This document shows positions 1 through 8,557 of a stretch of DNA of 32,265 nt, piece by piece. The position numbers and the translations under genes were made by a program. Below the pieces are notes generated by a model. It was not told where the DNA came from. It searched no databases and worked only from the letters and a program-made list of their open reading frames with translations. The DNA is from Cellvibrionales bacterium UBA4495 (GTDB taxonomy: Bacteria > Pseudomonadota > Gammaproteobacteria > Pseudomonadales > Porticoccaceae): contig DGNJ01000055.1 of NCBI GenBank assembly GCA_002388905.1, positions 11,363 through 43,627 of the forward strand. The letters are read 5' to 3'. Numbering within the stretch: position 1 is the first letter of the stretch; every line of letters starts with the position of its first letter.

Positions 1-1212
1 CGGGAGTTGCAGGACAGCGCCGAGCAGAACCGGCAGCTGCACAGCGACAACGCCGGTCTCAAGGCAACCCTGGAGGCGGAGCGCAACCGCTATCGGGAAC
101 AGATTGAGTTGCTCCAGCAGACCCGGGAACAACTGACCCGGGAGTTCGAAAACCTGGCCAACCGTATTTTCGAAGACAAGCAGAACACCTTCAGCCGGCA
201 CAGCAAGATCGCCCTGGACGCCACCGTCGACCCTTTGCGCAAGGAAATCGCCGACTTCCGCAAGAAAGTGGAGGATGCCTACGACAAGGAAAGCGCCGAG
301 CGCAACCGCCTGGAGGGCCAGATCCGGGAGCTGAAGACGCAGGCCGAACGGATCGGGGAGGATGCGGTGCAACTGGCCCGGGCCCTGAAAGGAGACTCCA
401 AGCTGCAGGGTAACTGGGGCGAGGTGGTGCTGGAGCGGATACTGGAGGAATCGGGTCTCACCAAGGGCCGGGAGTACGAAACCCAGGTGAGCCTGCAGTC
501 AGCCGAGGGCCGCCGGCGCAATCCCGACGTGATCGTGCACCTGCCGGACAAGCGCGACATCGTCATCGACGCCAAGGTCTCCCTGGTGGACTACGAACGC
601 TACTGCCGGGAGGAAGACCCCGATTCCCGCCAGCGTTACCTGAACCGGCACCTGGCCTCCCTGCGCGGCCATATCAGCGGCCTCAGCCGGAAGGCATACG
701 AACAGCTCGACGGGGTCAACACCCTGGATTTCGTGCTGATTTTCGTGCCCATCGAGTCGGCGTTCATGCTCGCCATGGAGCACGACCAGAACCTGTTCCG
801 CGATGCCTATGACATGGGCATTATCCTGGTCAGCCCCAGTACCCTGCTGGCCACGCTGCGCACCATCCACAATATCTGGCGCTACGAGGACCAGAGCCGC
901 AACGCCCAGAAAATCGCCGCCCAGGCCGGGGGGTTGCACGACCAGTTTGTCCTGGTCATCGAGTCCCTGGAAGAGATTGGCAAGCATCTGGATAAAAGCC
1001 AGCAGGCCTGGCAGCAGACCCGCAAGCGACTCGTGGACGGGCGCGGCAACCTTATACGCCGTGTCGACGATCTGCGCCGCATGGGGGCCCGGGCCCGGCG
1101 AAACCTGCCCGAGGGTATTCGCCAGGAGGCCCTGGACGACGACTATGACGACGAGGAGGCTGCCCTGCTGGAGGAGAATGACGCGGGTAACGACAAGAGG
1201 TCCGGTTCATGA
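1..1212 (+). CDS. rmuC: DNA recombination protein RmuC (5' end cut by window)
   Basis: The reading frame is open from the first base, so the true start lies upstream; about 403 residues are visible against roughly 450-500 for the family. The visible N-terminal 65 residues are charged and heptad-like (coiled coil). They are followed by the RmuC nuclease-like domain, with recognisable stretches such as LQGNWGEVVLERILEESGL, NPDVIVHLPDKRDIVIDAKVSL and FVPIESAFMLAMEHD. RmuC proteins belong to the PD-(D/E)XK-like group and limit inversions at short inverted repeats; the DAKVSL segment fits the nuclease core. The C-terminus is acidic. It overlaps the next gene by 4 bp (ATGA), implying co-translation. 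It has no visible link to the polysaccharide genes downstream. Confidence 0.93.
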   Translation, partial: RELQDSAEQNRQLHSDNAGLKATLEAERNRYREQIELLQQTREQLTREFENLANRIFEDKQNTFSRHSKIALDATVDPLRKEIADFRKKVEDAYDKESAERNRLEGQIRELKTQAERIGEDAVQLARALKGDSKLQGNWGEVVLERILEESGLTKGREYETQVSLQSAEGRRRNPDVIVHLPDKRDIVIDAKVSLVDYERYCREEDPDSRQRYLNRHLASLRGHISGLSRKAYEQLDGVNTLDFVLIFVPIESAFMLAMEHDQNLFRDAYDMGIILVSPSTLLATLRTIHNIWRYEDQSRNAQKIAAQAGGLHDQFVLVIESLEEIGKHLDKSQQAWQQTRKRLVDGRGNLIRRVDDLRRMGARARRNLPEGIRQEALDDDYDDEEAALLEENDAGNDKRSGS

Positions 1213-1688
1213 ATACGTACCTGATTGCAGCGGGTATCCTGGTTATCCTTGCGCTCGCCGCCTACGCCGGCTACCTGCACTGGCTGCTTTACCGTCGCCG
1301 GCGCCAGGCCCGGGGCAGGGCGGACAGCGGGGTCGAATCCTACTCCCCCGGGGAGGGTGACCGGAATCGCGTGGCCACGGGCAAGGGCGTCTACCTGCTC
1401 GCGGAGGCGATCCTGGACGACAAGCTGACCCATACCGAGGGTTGCCTGCGTATCTGCGCCATTGCGCCCAGCCTGGACGATTATTCCCGGTTCCGGGAGG
1501 AGTTCGGGGTCTTTTTCAGGGTCGCCGAAGCCACGGCCCATATACCCATTCTCGATGACTGGCGGGCGCTGGACGCCGGCGAGCAGCGTGTTTTCGACCG
1601 GGAGCGTCGCGGCGTCGAGGAACGCTATGGCGACGCGGTTGTCGAGGCGGCCGAGCGGCTTATAGAAGAGTACCGCAGCGGCCGGTAA
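1209..1688 (+). CDS. DUF2489 family small membrane protein
   Basis: This is a 159-residue protein with one N-terminal transmembrane segment (about residues 3-24) followed by a basic stop-transfer stretch (YRRRRQARGR). A soluble domain follows that I recognise as DUF2489-like, containing LLAEAILDDKLTHTEGCLRI and HIPILDDWRAL. The size matches the family. The start ATG overlaps the rmuC stop codon (ATGA), so the two are probably one transcript. Function is unknown; the topology suggests a cytoplasmic domain tethered to the inner membrane. The family assignment is by memory of the conserved LDDKLTHTEGCLRI pattern and is fairly but not completely sure. Confidence 0.75.
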   Translation: MNTYLIAAGILVILALAAYAGYLHWLLYRRRRQARGRADSGVESYSPGEGDRNRVATGKGVYLLAEAILDDKLTHTEGCLRICAIAPSLDDYSRFREEFGVFFRVAEATAHIPILDDWRALDAGEQRVFDRERRGVEERYGDAVVEAAERLIEEYRSGR

Positions 1689-1748
1689 CAGCCGTACCCG
1701 TGTTTGCGGGAAGAAAAACAAAAGAAGATGCGATTTAGGGGAGGGAGT

Positions 1749-3524
1749 ATGGTCAGGGTATTATTAAGCGGACTGCTGATTGTGGCCGCCATTACCCTCT
1801 CCCTGCCGACCCGGGCCGCTCAGGTACCCGCCCTCGACATCTCGTCTCTTGATCACCGGCTGTTGCGGGACCCGGTTGAATTCTGCCGCCAACAGCAACC
1901 CCCGGAAAGCCCGCTCTTCTTGCCGCCGCCATCGTGCCGGTTTGCGCCCCTGCGCGACGCGGATATCAACCAGGGCATCAGCGACGCCCGTTACTGGCTG
2001 CGTTTCCGCCTGGTAAACGACGGGAATAACGACCGGAGTTGGGTGATTCAGCACGAGACCAGCTACCTGGACAATCTCGTGGTCCATTACCGGGACAGCG
2101 ACGGTGACTGGCAGCGCAGGCGCCTGTCGGATCGACAGCCGTTCGCCAGCCGGCAGGTGGATTTCGGCAAGCTGTCATTCCGCCATACGACCCCGGCGGG
2201 CGGTGCCACGACTGTCTATCTCCAGCTCTATTTCGACAGGGCCGACGCGCTCAGCCTTAACTTCCATCTCCACGATAGCGAGTCCTTCCGGGAGGCGGTG
2301 CAGAGCACTTACCTGGTCTACGGGGGCTATTACGGGGCCCTGCTGGTGTTTATCGCCATGGCGGTGATCGGTGCCCTGGTCTTGCGCCGGGCCAGCCCCT
2401 TATTCTATGCCCTGTTCCTTTGTGCCACCGCCTTTAAATGGTCCCTGTTCAACGGCGTGGGCTTCCAGTACCTGTGGCCGAGCTCGGTCTTTATCCAGAA
2501 CGAGGGCTTTCACATTGCCTTCCTGTTGTTTGTCGCTTCGGCCCTGCAGTTTTCCCGGGTTTTCCTCAAGACCCGGGACTATCTCCCCGGCACGGATCGT
2601 GCGATAACCCTGTTCCAGGGAGTGGTGGCGGTCGGTATCGCTCTGCGTATTCTCGGGTTTTACGAGCCGGTGCTGCACCTGGCGTTTGCCGCGCTCGCCC
2701 TGCTGGCATTGCTCTTGCCGGTGGCGGGTTGGCGGGCCTGGCGCAAGGGGCTCCAGTATGCGCGCTGGTATACCCTGGCCTGGATCGTCTACTCGGCCGG
2801 TCTCCTGCTGAGCCTGGCCAGCGCTTACACCGAGTTGTTGCCCGGGGGCATGCAGGCGCTTTCCTACCTACAGGTGGCGAGCCTGTTCGAGGTGTTGCTG
2901 CTTATGGTGGCCATGGCGGAGCGAGTCCTGAGTCTCGAACGGGATCGCCGCGAGGCGGTGGTCCTGGCGAACCAGGACACCCTCACCCAACTGGGCAACC
3001 GCCGATTCCTGCAAGTGCAGTACGAGCAGTTCAAGGAGCGCTTTGCCCGCAACCGTGTGCCCGTGTTCCTGATCATGATCGACCTGGATTACTTCAAGCA
3101 GGTTAACGACCGTTACGGCCACGAGGCCGGGGATGTGGTCCTGAAGCACATGGCGGACCTGCTGCGCCAGCACTCGCGCCACGAGGATGTCTGCGTGCGC
3201 TATGGTGGCGAAGAGTTTGCGATACTGCTCCAGGCGGTCAATGTCGATGCCGCCCGGGACGTGGCCGAGCGTATCCGTACCGCCTTCGCCGGGACGCCCA
3301 CCACTTACGAGGGCGAGAATATAGACCATACCCTGTCCGCGGGTATTGCCCCGGTGATTTCCGGCGACGGAATGCTCAGCGTGCGGGAGATGATGGCCCG
3401 CGCCGATGCCGCGCTGTACGAAAGCAAAGCCTCCGGCCGTAACCGCACCGTCGTGCATCTGGTGCAATCTGAGACGGCTGAAGGATTCACGAATAGCCCG
3501 GTTCCCGGGCGGGGATATGAATGA
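1749..3524 (+). CDS. 7TM-DISM membrane diguanylate cyclase (GGDEF)
   Basis: This is a membrane sensor that should make cyclic di-GMP from two GTP. I chose the ATG at 1749 because a GGGGAGGG ribosome site sits just upstream and the protein then begins with a clean signal peptide (MVRVLLSGLLIVAAITLSLP, cut near TRAA). Longer starts at 1704 (TTG) and 1728 (ATG) are possible. Residues about 35-175 resemble the periplasmic 7TMR-DISM extracellular domain, about 190-395 hold seven hydrophobic helices, and 413-575 are GGDEF. Catalytic features are intact: DLDYFKQVNDRYGHEAGD near residue 445, GGEEF at 486-490, and an inhibitory I-site RHED at 477-480 with the canonical five-residue spacing. The enzyme should be active and product-inhibited. 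Cyclic di-GMP often raises exopolysaccharide production, so a functional link to the EPS genes is plausible but inferred. Confidence 0.93.
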   Translation: MVRVLLSGLLIVAAITLSLPTRAAQVPALDISSLDHRLLRDPVEFCRQQQPPESPLFLPPPSCRFAPLRDADINQGISDARYWLRFRLVNDGNNDRSWVIQHETSYLDNLVVHYRDSDGDWQRRRLSDRQPFASRQVDFGKLSFRHTTPAGGATTVYLQLYFDRADALSLNFHLHDSESFREAVQSTYLVYGGYYGALLVFIAMAVIGALVLRRASPLFYALFLCATAFKWSLFNGVGFQYLWPSSVFIQNEGFHIAFLLFVASALQFSRVFLKTRDYLPGTDRAITLFQGVVAVGIALRILGFYEPVLHLAFAALALLALLLPVAGWRAWRKGLQYARWYTLAWIVYSAGLLLSLASAYTELLPGGMQALSYLQVASLFEVLLLMVAMAERVLSLERDRREAVVLANQDTLTQLGNRRFLQVQYEQFKERFARNRVPVFLIMIDLDYFKQVNDRYGHEAGDVVLKHMADLLRQHSRHEDVCVRYGGEEFAILLQAVNVDAARDVAERIRTAFAGTPTTYEGENIDHTLSAGIAPVISGDGMLSVREMMARADAALYESKASGRNRTVVHLVQSETAEGFTNSPVPGRGYE

Positions 3525-3556
3525 CAGTAAGATGATCTGTTTTTCGTTATTGGCGA

Positions 3557-4078
3557 TCAGAAAGGGACCCGGGGCCCGGACCATGTGTCGGCCCTCGGCG
3601 TTGCCCGGGCAATGGCGGAATGGGCATCGCCCCATCCCGCACAGCGAGTGGGTCCCTGGCGTCCCCGAACGAAATTGCGAAGCCCCTTGCAGAAGGCATA
3701 AAAATTAAAAAAGAGCAGGACAAGGCGTCTTTGTCGTTCGCTGATGGTGTGTTGGCTGCAGATCAGCTTGTCGTCGTACATCCATCGTTCCGAAAGCCCC
3801 ACGGCCCCGCGGGCGCTCACCCTGATCCGGGTGCCGCGGTCCAGGCGCGGTCCCAGCACGACGGCGTCCAGTAAATCGCCCTCGCCGCCCACGTACTGGG
3901 GCACGGAGCCGTAGTTAAAGGGACAGGGAAAGGGAGAGACAAAATCAATGTTGCCCGTGGTTCCCCGTTTGAGGAAGCTGCCACGGGGGATTTCGATGAT
4001 CACCTCCACCTCGGGGGGCCGTTTCGCCAACAAATCTGTCGAACTCCCGGAATCTTCAGTGTTGTAGTAGAGTAGCAA
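3557..4078 (-). CDS. Inorganic pyrophosphatase, class I-like
   Basis: The 173-residue product follows the class I soluble pyrophosphatase plan: VEVIIEIPRGSFLKR near the N-terminus, CPFNYGSVPQYVGGEGDLLDAVVLG (the metal-binding loop, usually DGDPVDVLV), SERWMYDDKLIC, and a C-terminal FFNFYAFCKGLRN followed by CAGWGDAHSAIARA. It hydrolyses PPi, which pulls sugar-nucleotide synthesis forward; adjacent manC releases PPi. Two acidic positions differ from the textbook enzyme: the first metal-loop Asp is Glu (GGEGD), and the first Asp of the TDxxxED-like segment is Glu (LSERW). It may be a divergent but functional subfamily. The start is uncertain: no ATG exists upstream in frame, and TTG at 4078 or one of the TTG codons 16-17 residues further in are candidates. 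It is convergent with the cyclase gene and divergent from manC. Confidence 0.82.
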   Translation of the reverse strand: MLLYYNTEDSGSSTDLLAKRPPEVEVIIEIPRGSFLKRGTTGNIDFVSPFPCPFNYGSVPQYVGGEGDLLDAVVLGPRLDRGTRIRVSARGAVGLSERWMYDDKLICSQHTISERQRRLVLLFFNFYAFCKGLRNFVRGRQGPTRCAGWGDAHSAIARATPRADTWSGPRVPF

Positions 4079-4185
4079 TAACCCGCTGGTTTTGCCGGAT
4101 GGCCGAATCCGTTTGACGGGATGGCAAAAGGCGGCCCGACAATCTATATACTGTTGGCTGGGAACAAGGAAGATAACAGATACGT

Positions 4186-5592
4186 ATGCTTCTACCTATC
4201 GTAATGGCCGGCGGTTCCGGAACCCGGCTGTGGCCTTTGTCCAGGACACTGTTTCCAAAGCAGTTTCTCTCGCTGACGGGAGAGAAAACCATGCTCCAGG
4301 AAACGCTTATGCGACTGGATGGCCTGGATGTCCAGTCGCCCCTGGTAATCTGCAACGAGGAACACCGGTTTATCGCGGCGGAACAACTGCGCCAGGTGGG
4401 CCTTGAGCACCCCAACATACTCCTGGAACCTGAAGGCCGGAATACGGCCCCGGCCATTGCCTTGGCCGCCCTGCACGCCACGAGAGAGGGGGAGGACCCG
4501 TTTTTGCTGGTACTGGCGGCCGACCATGCCATCGAGAACGTCGACGCTTTTATCGAGGCTGTTCAGGCCGGCCTGCCCGTTGCCGAAGCGGGCAAGCTGG
4601 TGACTTTCGGGATTGTGCCCTCTAACCCTGAAACCGGTTACGGCTATATTCGCAGGGGGGCTGCCGTCGGTGAATCCGCATTTGAGGTCCAGAGTTTTGT
4701 TGAGAAACCGGACCAGGAAACGGCCGTCGGTTATCTGGAGGATGGCGACTACTTCTGGAACAGCGGGATGTTCCTGTTTCGGGCCAGCCGTTTTCTCGAT
4801 GAACTGAAAGAGTGCCGGCCGGATATATACAGGGCCTGTGAAGCGGCCTGTTCCAGCCTGGCGAGTGATATGGATTTTATCCGTATCGACCGGGAGGCAT
4901 TCCTGGCCTGTCCCGCCGAATCCATCGATTACGCGGTAATGGAGAAGACCCGCAGCGCGGTGGTTATCCCCATGGATGCCAGTTGGAGCGACCTGGGTTC
5001 CTGGCAGGCCATGCTTGCCATGAACAACAAGAACGAGGATGCCAACGCCATATTCGGCGATGTCGTTGAAGTGGACACCCGCAACAGCTTCCTCTATTCC
5101 CAGAGCCGCCTGCTGACCGCCGTGGGGCTCGATAATATTGTCGTTGTGGAAACCAAGGATGCCGTTCTGGTGGCCGATGCCGGCGCCACGCAGGATGTCA
5201 AGAAGGTGGTCGAGATTCTCAAACAGCGGGAACGCGATGAAGTCGATCTGCACCGGCAGGTCTACAGACCCTGGGGCAGCTACGATTCGGTGGATAACGG
5301 GCACCGGTTCCAGGTCAAGCGGATCTCCGTCAAGCCGGGGGCAAAGCTGTCGGTACAGATGCATCACCACCGAGCCGAGCACTGGATTGTTGTCTCCGGC
5401 ACCGCCCGGGTGACCCTGGACGGGGAGGAGCAACTGCTGACGGAAAATCAATCCACCTATATCCCTATCGGTGTCGTGCACAGTCTCGAGAACCCCGGAA
5501 AGGTCCCGCTCGAATTGATCGAGGTCCAGACGGGGTCTTACCTGGGGGAAGATGACATTGTCCGCTTCGACGATAAATACGGGCGGGCCTGA
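4186..5592 (+). CDS. manC: Mannose-1-phosphate guanylyltransferase / mannose-6-phosphate isomerase
   Basis: This bifunctional enzyme supplies GDP-mannose: the C-terminal domain interconverts fructose-6-P and mannose-6-P, and the N-terminal domain joins GTP and mannose-1-P. At 468 residues it is full length. The nucleotidyltransferase signature [20 protein letters not shown] lies at residues 7-26 and the VEKPD motif near 173. The type II isomerase cupin occupies about 355-465, with [10 protein letters not shown], a metal-binding [12 protein letters not shown] near 391-402, and [14 protein letters not shown]. The ATG at 4186 gives the usual short lead (MLLPIV) before the glycine-rich loop. An AAGGA sequence sits 15 bases upstream, rather far, and a TATACT box at 4147-4152 is a possible -10. 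The partner phosphomannomutase is not in the window unless glmM next door doubles for it. Confidence 0.96.
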   Translation: MLLPIVMAGGSGTRLWPLSRTLFPKQFLSLTGEKTMLQETLMRLDGLDVQSPLVICNEEHRFIAAEQLRQVGLEHPNILLEPEGRNTAPAIALAALHATREGEDPFLLVLAADHAIENVDAFIEAVQAGLPVAEAGKLVTFGIVPSNPETGYGYIRRGAAVGESAFEVQSFVEKPDQETAVGYLEDGDYFWNSGMFLFRASRFLDELKECRPDIYRACEAACSSLASDMDFIRIDREAFLACPAESIDYAVMEKTRSAVVIPMDASWSDLGSWQAMLAMNNKNEDANAIFGDVVEVDTRNSFLYSQSRLLTAVGLDNIVVVETKDAVLVADAGATQDVKKVVEILKQRERDEVDLHRQVYRPWGSYDSVDNGHRFQVKRISVKPGAKLSVQMHHHRAEHWIVVSGTARVTLDGEEQLLTENQSTYIPIGVVHSLENPGKVPLELIEVQTGSYLGEDDIVRFDDKYGRA

Positions 5593-5715
5593 CAGGTAGG
5601 CCCATCAGTTTCAAGGAACGTTTCGTTGTTGTCCCCGGCAAGCCGACCTGTCGTCGGCCAGGTGCCACCGTTCGGTCGGTTCGGCGTGGCATCGCCAAGT
5701 GGCATAAGGATACTG

Positions 5716-5747
5716 GGCGGCAGAACATCCGTCACTGAACTGCCGCC
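5716..5747 (+). repeat. 8-bp perfect inverted repeat in the glmM leader
   Basis: GGCGGCAG (5716-5723) and CTGCCGCC (5740-5747) are exact inverted copies separated by 16 bases, 32 bp ahead of the glmM start. It lies in the 187-bp gap after manC. A CATAAT sequence at 5747-5752 overlaps its right edge and could be a -10 box, although I see no good -35. There is no T-tract, so it is not a simple terminator. It could be an operator or an mRNA leader stem. Confidence 0.4.
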
Positions 5748-5779
5748 ATAATGCGAGCACGGTAACAAGGGAGGTCATC

Positions 5780-7150
5780 GTGACCAGGAAATACTTTGGT
5801 ACAGACGGCGTCAGGGGGAAAGTCGGGGCCTATCCCATTACCCCGGACTTTGCCATGAAGCTGGGCTGGGCGGCGGGCCGGGTCCTCGGTAGCCGGGGTA
5901 CGCGCAAGGTTCTTATCGGCAAAGACACCAGGATTTCCGGCTACATGTTCGAGTCCGCGCTGGTGGCCGGCCTTACCGCCGTGGGAATGGACTCCCACCT
6001 CACCGGACCCTTGCCGACGCCTGCGATCGCGTACCTGACAAAAACCCTGCGGGCCGCCGCCGGCATTGTCATCAGTGCATCCCACAATCCCTACGACGAT
6101 AACGGCATCAAGTTCTTTTCAAGCACCGGGGAGAAGCTGCCGGATCACCTGGAAGAAGCCATCGAAGCCGAACTGGAACGCCCCCTGGAGTGCGTCACCT
6201 CCCGGGAACTGGGCAAGGCTTACAGGATGGAGGACGCCACCGGACGTTATATCGAATTCTGCAAGGCGGCATTTCCCGGCAGGCAGGATCTGTCGGGAAT
6301 CCACATCGTGGTGGATTGTGCCCATGGGGCCACTTATCAGATCGCACCCGCGGTTTTGACGGAGCTGGGTGCCACGGTGCACGTGATAGGCAATCAGCCC
6401 AACGGCATCAATATCAATGATCACTGTGGTGCCACCTCCCTGGAACTGCTGCAAAAAACGGTGACCGAGCGCAATGCTGACCTGGGTATCGCACTCGATG
6501 GGGACGGTGACCGGGTGATGATGGTGGATCACAAGGGTGATATCCTCGACGGTGACCACCTTATCTACGTGATAGCCGCTTACCAGCATGCCCGGGGCGA
6601 GTTCACCGGAGGCGTGGTCGGTACCCTGATGTCCAACATGGGGCTCGAGTTGGCGCTGGCCTCACTGGATATCCCCTTTGTGCGCGCCAGGGTCGGTGAT
6701 CGCCATGTGATGGAACAGTTGGTGGCGAATGGATGGCTCCTGGGCGGGGAAACATCGGGCCATGTGATCTGTCGGGATGTGGTGACAACCGGCGACGGCG
6801 TCGTAACCGCGTTGAAAGTGCTCTCCGTGATGCGCGACACCGGGCGCACATTGCGCGAGCTCGCCGAAACCATGCCCTGCCTCCCGCAAGAAATTGTTAA
6901 TGTCCGGTTCAATGGCGGGATAGACCCGCTTGAGGAGAACGCTGTGAAAACAGCGGTCGAGCAGGCGGAGTCGGCCCTGGATGTGGCTTCCGACAACCCC
7001 AAAGGGCGCGTACTGCTTCGCAAGTCCGGGACCGAGCCGGTTATCCGCGTCATGGTGGAAGCGGGTGACGAGACCCTGGCGGCCCACTGGGCGGGGTTCA
7101 TCGCTGAAGCCTTAAATGAAACACAGATTTCCGGCCGGGAAACCGTGTAA
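5780..7150 (+). CDS. glmM: Phosphoglucosamine mutase
   Basis: It interconverts glucosamine-6-P and glucosamine-1-P, feeding UDP-GlcNAc synthesis. The 456 residues match the family (about 445). The N-terminus [10 protein letters not shown] is typical of GlmM rather than of phosphomannomutase. The phosphoserine loop [15 protein letters not shown] places the catalytic serine at residue 101; the metal loop DGDGDR is at 240-245; the phosphate-binding [11 protein letters not shown] starts at 414. The GTG start at 5780 is supported by AAGGGAGG immediately upstream. In many gammaproteobacteria glmM sits beside ftsH/folP; its place here, between manC and tviB, suggests either a second copy dedicated to polysaccharide precursors or a relocated housekeeping gene. 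Its substrate range could extend to mannose phosphates, but that is inference. Confidence 0.95.
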   Translation: MTRKYFGTDGVRGKVGAYPITPDFAMKLGWAAGRVLGSRGTRKVLIGKDTRISGYMFESALVAGLTAVGMDSHLTGPLPTPAIAYLTKTLRAAAGIVISASHNPYDDNGIKFFSSTGEKLPDHLEEAIEAELERPLECVTSRELGKAYRMEDATGRYIEFCKAAFPGRQDLSGIHIVVDCAHGATYQIAPAVLTELGATVHVIGNQPNGININDHCGATSLELLQKTVTERNADLGIALDGDGDRVMMVDHKGDILDGDHLIYVIAAYQHARGEFTGGVVGTLMSNMGLELALASLDIPFVRARVGDRHVMEQLVANGWLLGGETSGHVICRDVVTTGDGVVTALKVLSVMRDTGRTLRELAETMPCLPQEIVNVRFNGGIDPLEENAVKTAVEQAESALDVASDNPKGRVLLRKSGTEPVIRVMVEAGDETLAAHWAGFIAEALNETQISGRETV

Positions 7151-7184
7151 CATTCAATTTCGACAGGATTTCAAGGAAAGGATT

Positions 7185-8462
7185 ATGCTGGATTTGAATC
7201 AGGTGCGGCTCGCTGTCGTCGGCCTGGGTTATGTGGGCCTTCCACTGGCCGTTGAGTTTGGCAAAGTCAGGCCTGTCATCGGTTTTGATATCGACGGCAA
7301 GCGTATCGAGGGCCTGACCCGCGGTCACGACGTCACCCTGGAAGTGTCCGATGAAGAACTGGCCTCGGCCTCACAGCTTCGATTCTCGGCGGACCATCGA
7401 GAACTGACGGAGGCCAATGTCTACATCGTTACCGTTCCGACGCCCATCGACGAACACAAAAGGCCTGATCTCCGGCCGCTGCTCAGCGCCAGTGAAACCA
7501 TCGGCAAGGTTCTCAAGGAAGGGGATGTGGTCATCTACGAATCCACAGTCTATCCGGGTGCCACGGAAGAGGACTGCGTTCCCGTCCTCGAGAAAATGTC
7601 GGGGCTGACGTTCAACCGTGATTTCTTTGTCGGTTACAGCCCCGAGCGAATCAATCCCGGCGACAAGGCCCACCGGCTTGCCTCGATCGTCAAGGTGACT
7701 TCCGGCTCAACCGCGGAAGCGGCCGATCTCGTCGATGGCCTTTACAAACAGATCATTACCGCCGGAACCCACAAGGCCGCCAGTATCAAGGTGGCGGAAG
7801 CCGCCAAGGTGATCGAAAACACCCAGCGGGATTTGAACATTGCCCTTGTCAACGAACTGGCGGTGATTTTCAACAGGATGGGTATCGATACGGAGGCAGT
7901 GCTCACGGCGGCGGGCACCAAGTGGAATTTTCTGCCCTTCCGGCCCGGCCTGGTGGGCGGCCACTGCATCGGCGTCGACCCCTACTACCTGACCCACAAG
8001 GCCCAGGCTATCGGTTACCACCCCGAGATAATCCTGGCGGGGCGGCGCATCAACGACAATATGGGCGCCTATGTGGTATCGCAGTTGGTAAAAAGCATGC
8101 TGAAAAAGCGAATCCAGGTCGAGGGGGCCCGTATCCTGATTCTCGGTCTGACCTTCAAGGAAAACTGTCCCGACACCCGTAACACCCGGGTGGTGGATAT
8201 CGTCAGGGAACTTCGGGATTACAACGTCCGGGTGGACATTTACGATCCGTGGGTCGATCCCGGCGAAGCGCAAGAGGAGTACGGTATTACCCCGGTGCCG
8301 GAGCCCGCCGGCAACCAGTACGACGGCATCATCCTGGCGGTGGCCCACAACCAGTTCAGGGCCCTGACTGCCCCGACTATCCGGGCATGGGGCAAGGATG
8401 CCTTCGTCCTGTACGACTTAAAGCATGTGCTGCCCGCCGAGCTTGTTGATCTGCGTCTGTAA
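7185..8462 (+). CDS. tviB: UDP-N-acetylglucosamine 6-dehydrogenase, TviB/WbpO type
   Basis: It oxidises UDP-GlcNAc to UDP-GlcNAcA with NAD, the first step of Vi-antigen-type aminouronic acid synthesis. The ATG at 7185 gives 425 residues, the length of Salmonella TviB as I remember it, and has AAGGAAAGG upstream. The Rossmann motif [15 protein letters not shown] starts near residue 12; [28 protein letters not shown] and [19 protein letters not shown] follow. The catalytic Cys is residue 261 in [12 protein letters not shown]. The C-terminal domain ends [13 protein letters not shown] ([17 protein letters not shown]). Resemblance to TviB is very close along the whole length, much closer than to UDP-glucose dehydrogenases. 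It lies 34 bp after glmM and before tviC, so the trio can run GlcN-6-P toward UDP-GalNAcA, with GlmU assumed elsewhere. Confidence 0.94.
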   Translation: MLDLNQVRLAVVGLGYVGLPLAVEFGKVRPVIGFDIDGKRIEGLTRGHDVTLEVSDEELASASQLRFSADHRELTEANVYIVTVPTPIDEHKRPDLRPLLSASETIGKVLKEGDVVIYESTVYPGATEEDCVPVLEKMSGLTFNRDFFVGYSPERINPGDKAHRLASIVKVTSGSTAEAADLVDGLYKQIITAGTHKAASIKVAEAAKVIENTQRDLNIALVNELAVIFNRMGIDTEAVLTAAGTKWNFLPFRPGLVGGHCIGVDPYYLTHKAQAIGYHPEIILAGRRINDNMGAYVVSQLVKSMLKKRIQVEGARILILGLTFKENCPDTRNTRVVDIVRELRDYNVRVDIYDPWVDPGEAQEEYGITPVPEPAGNQYDGIILAVAHNQFRALTAPTIRAWGKDAFVLYDLKHVLPAELVDLRL

Positions 8463-8498
8463 ACCCAATCGTTGCAGAAATTTTTGCAATGGTTGGGT
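8463..8498 (+). other. Long RNA hairpin between tviB and tviC
   Basis: Starting directly after the tviB stop codon, 8463-8476 can pair with 8485-8498 over 14 positions (two of them G-U) around an 8-base loop GAAATTTT. No T-tract follows, so it does not look like an intrinsic terminator. Within an operon such a stem would more likely protect the upstream mRNA or set relative expression of tviB and tviC. The pairing is seen directly; the role is inferred. Confidence 0.55.
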
Positions 8499-8557
8499 AA
8501 ACATGGCATGGTCGGCCGGCTTCGCCATTGTCAATCCGGCACGGTAGTTTTAAACCC

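Noticed and set aside
4192..5481. 429-codon open frame antisense to manC
   Set aside because: Same reason: manC motifs are complete on the other strand and the antisense translation shows no family signature.
8528..8557. Upstream TTG start for tviC
   Set aside because: The ATG at 8558 matches the family start; the extra ten residues are not family-like.
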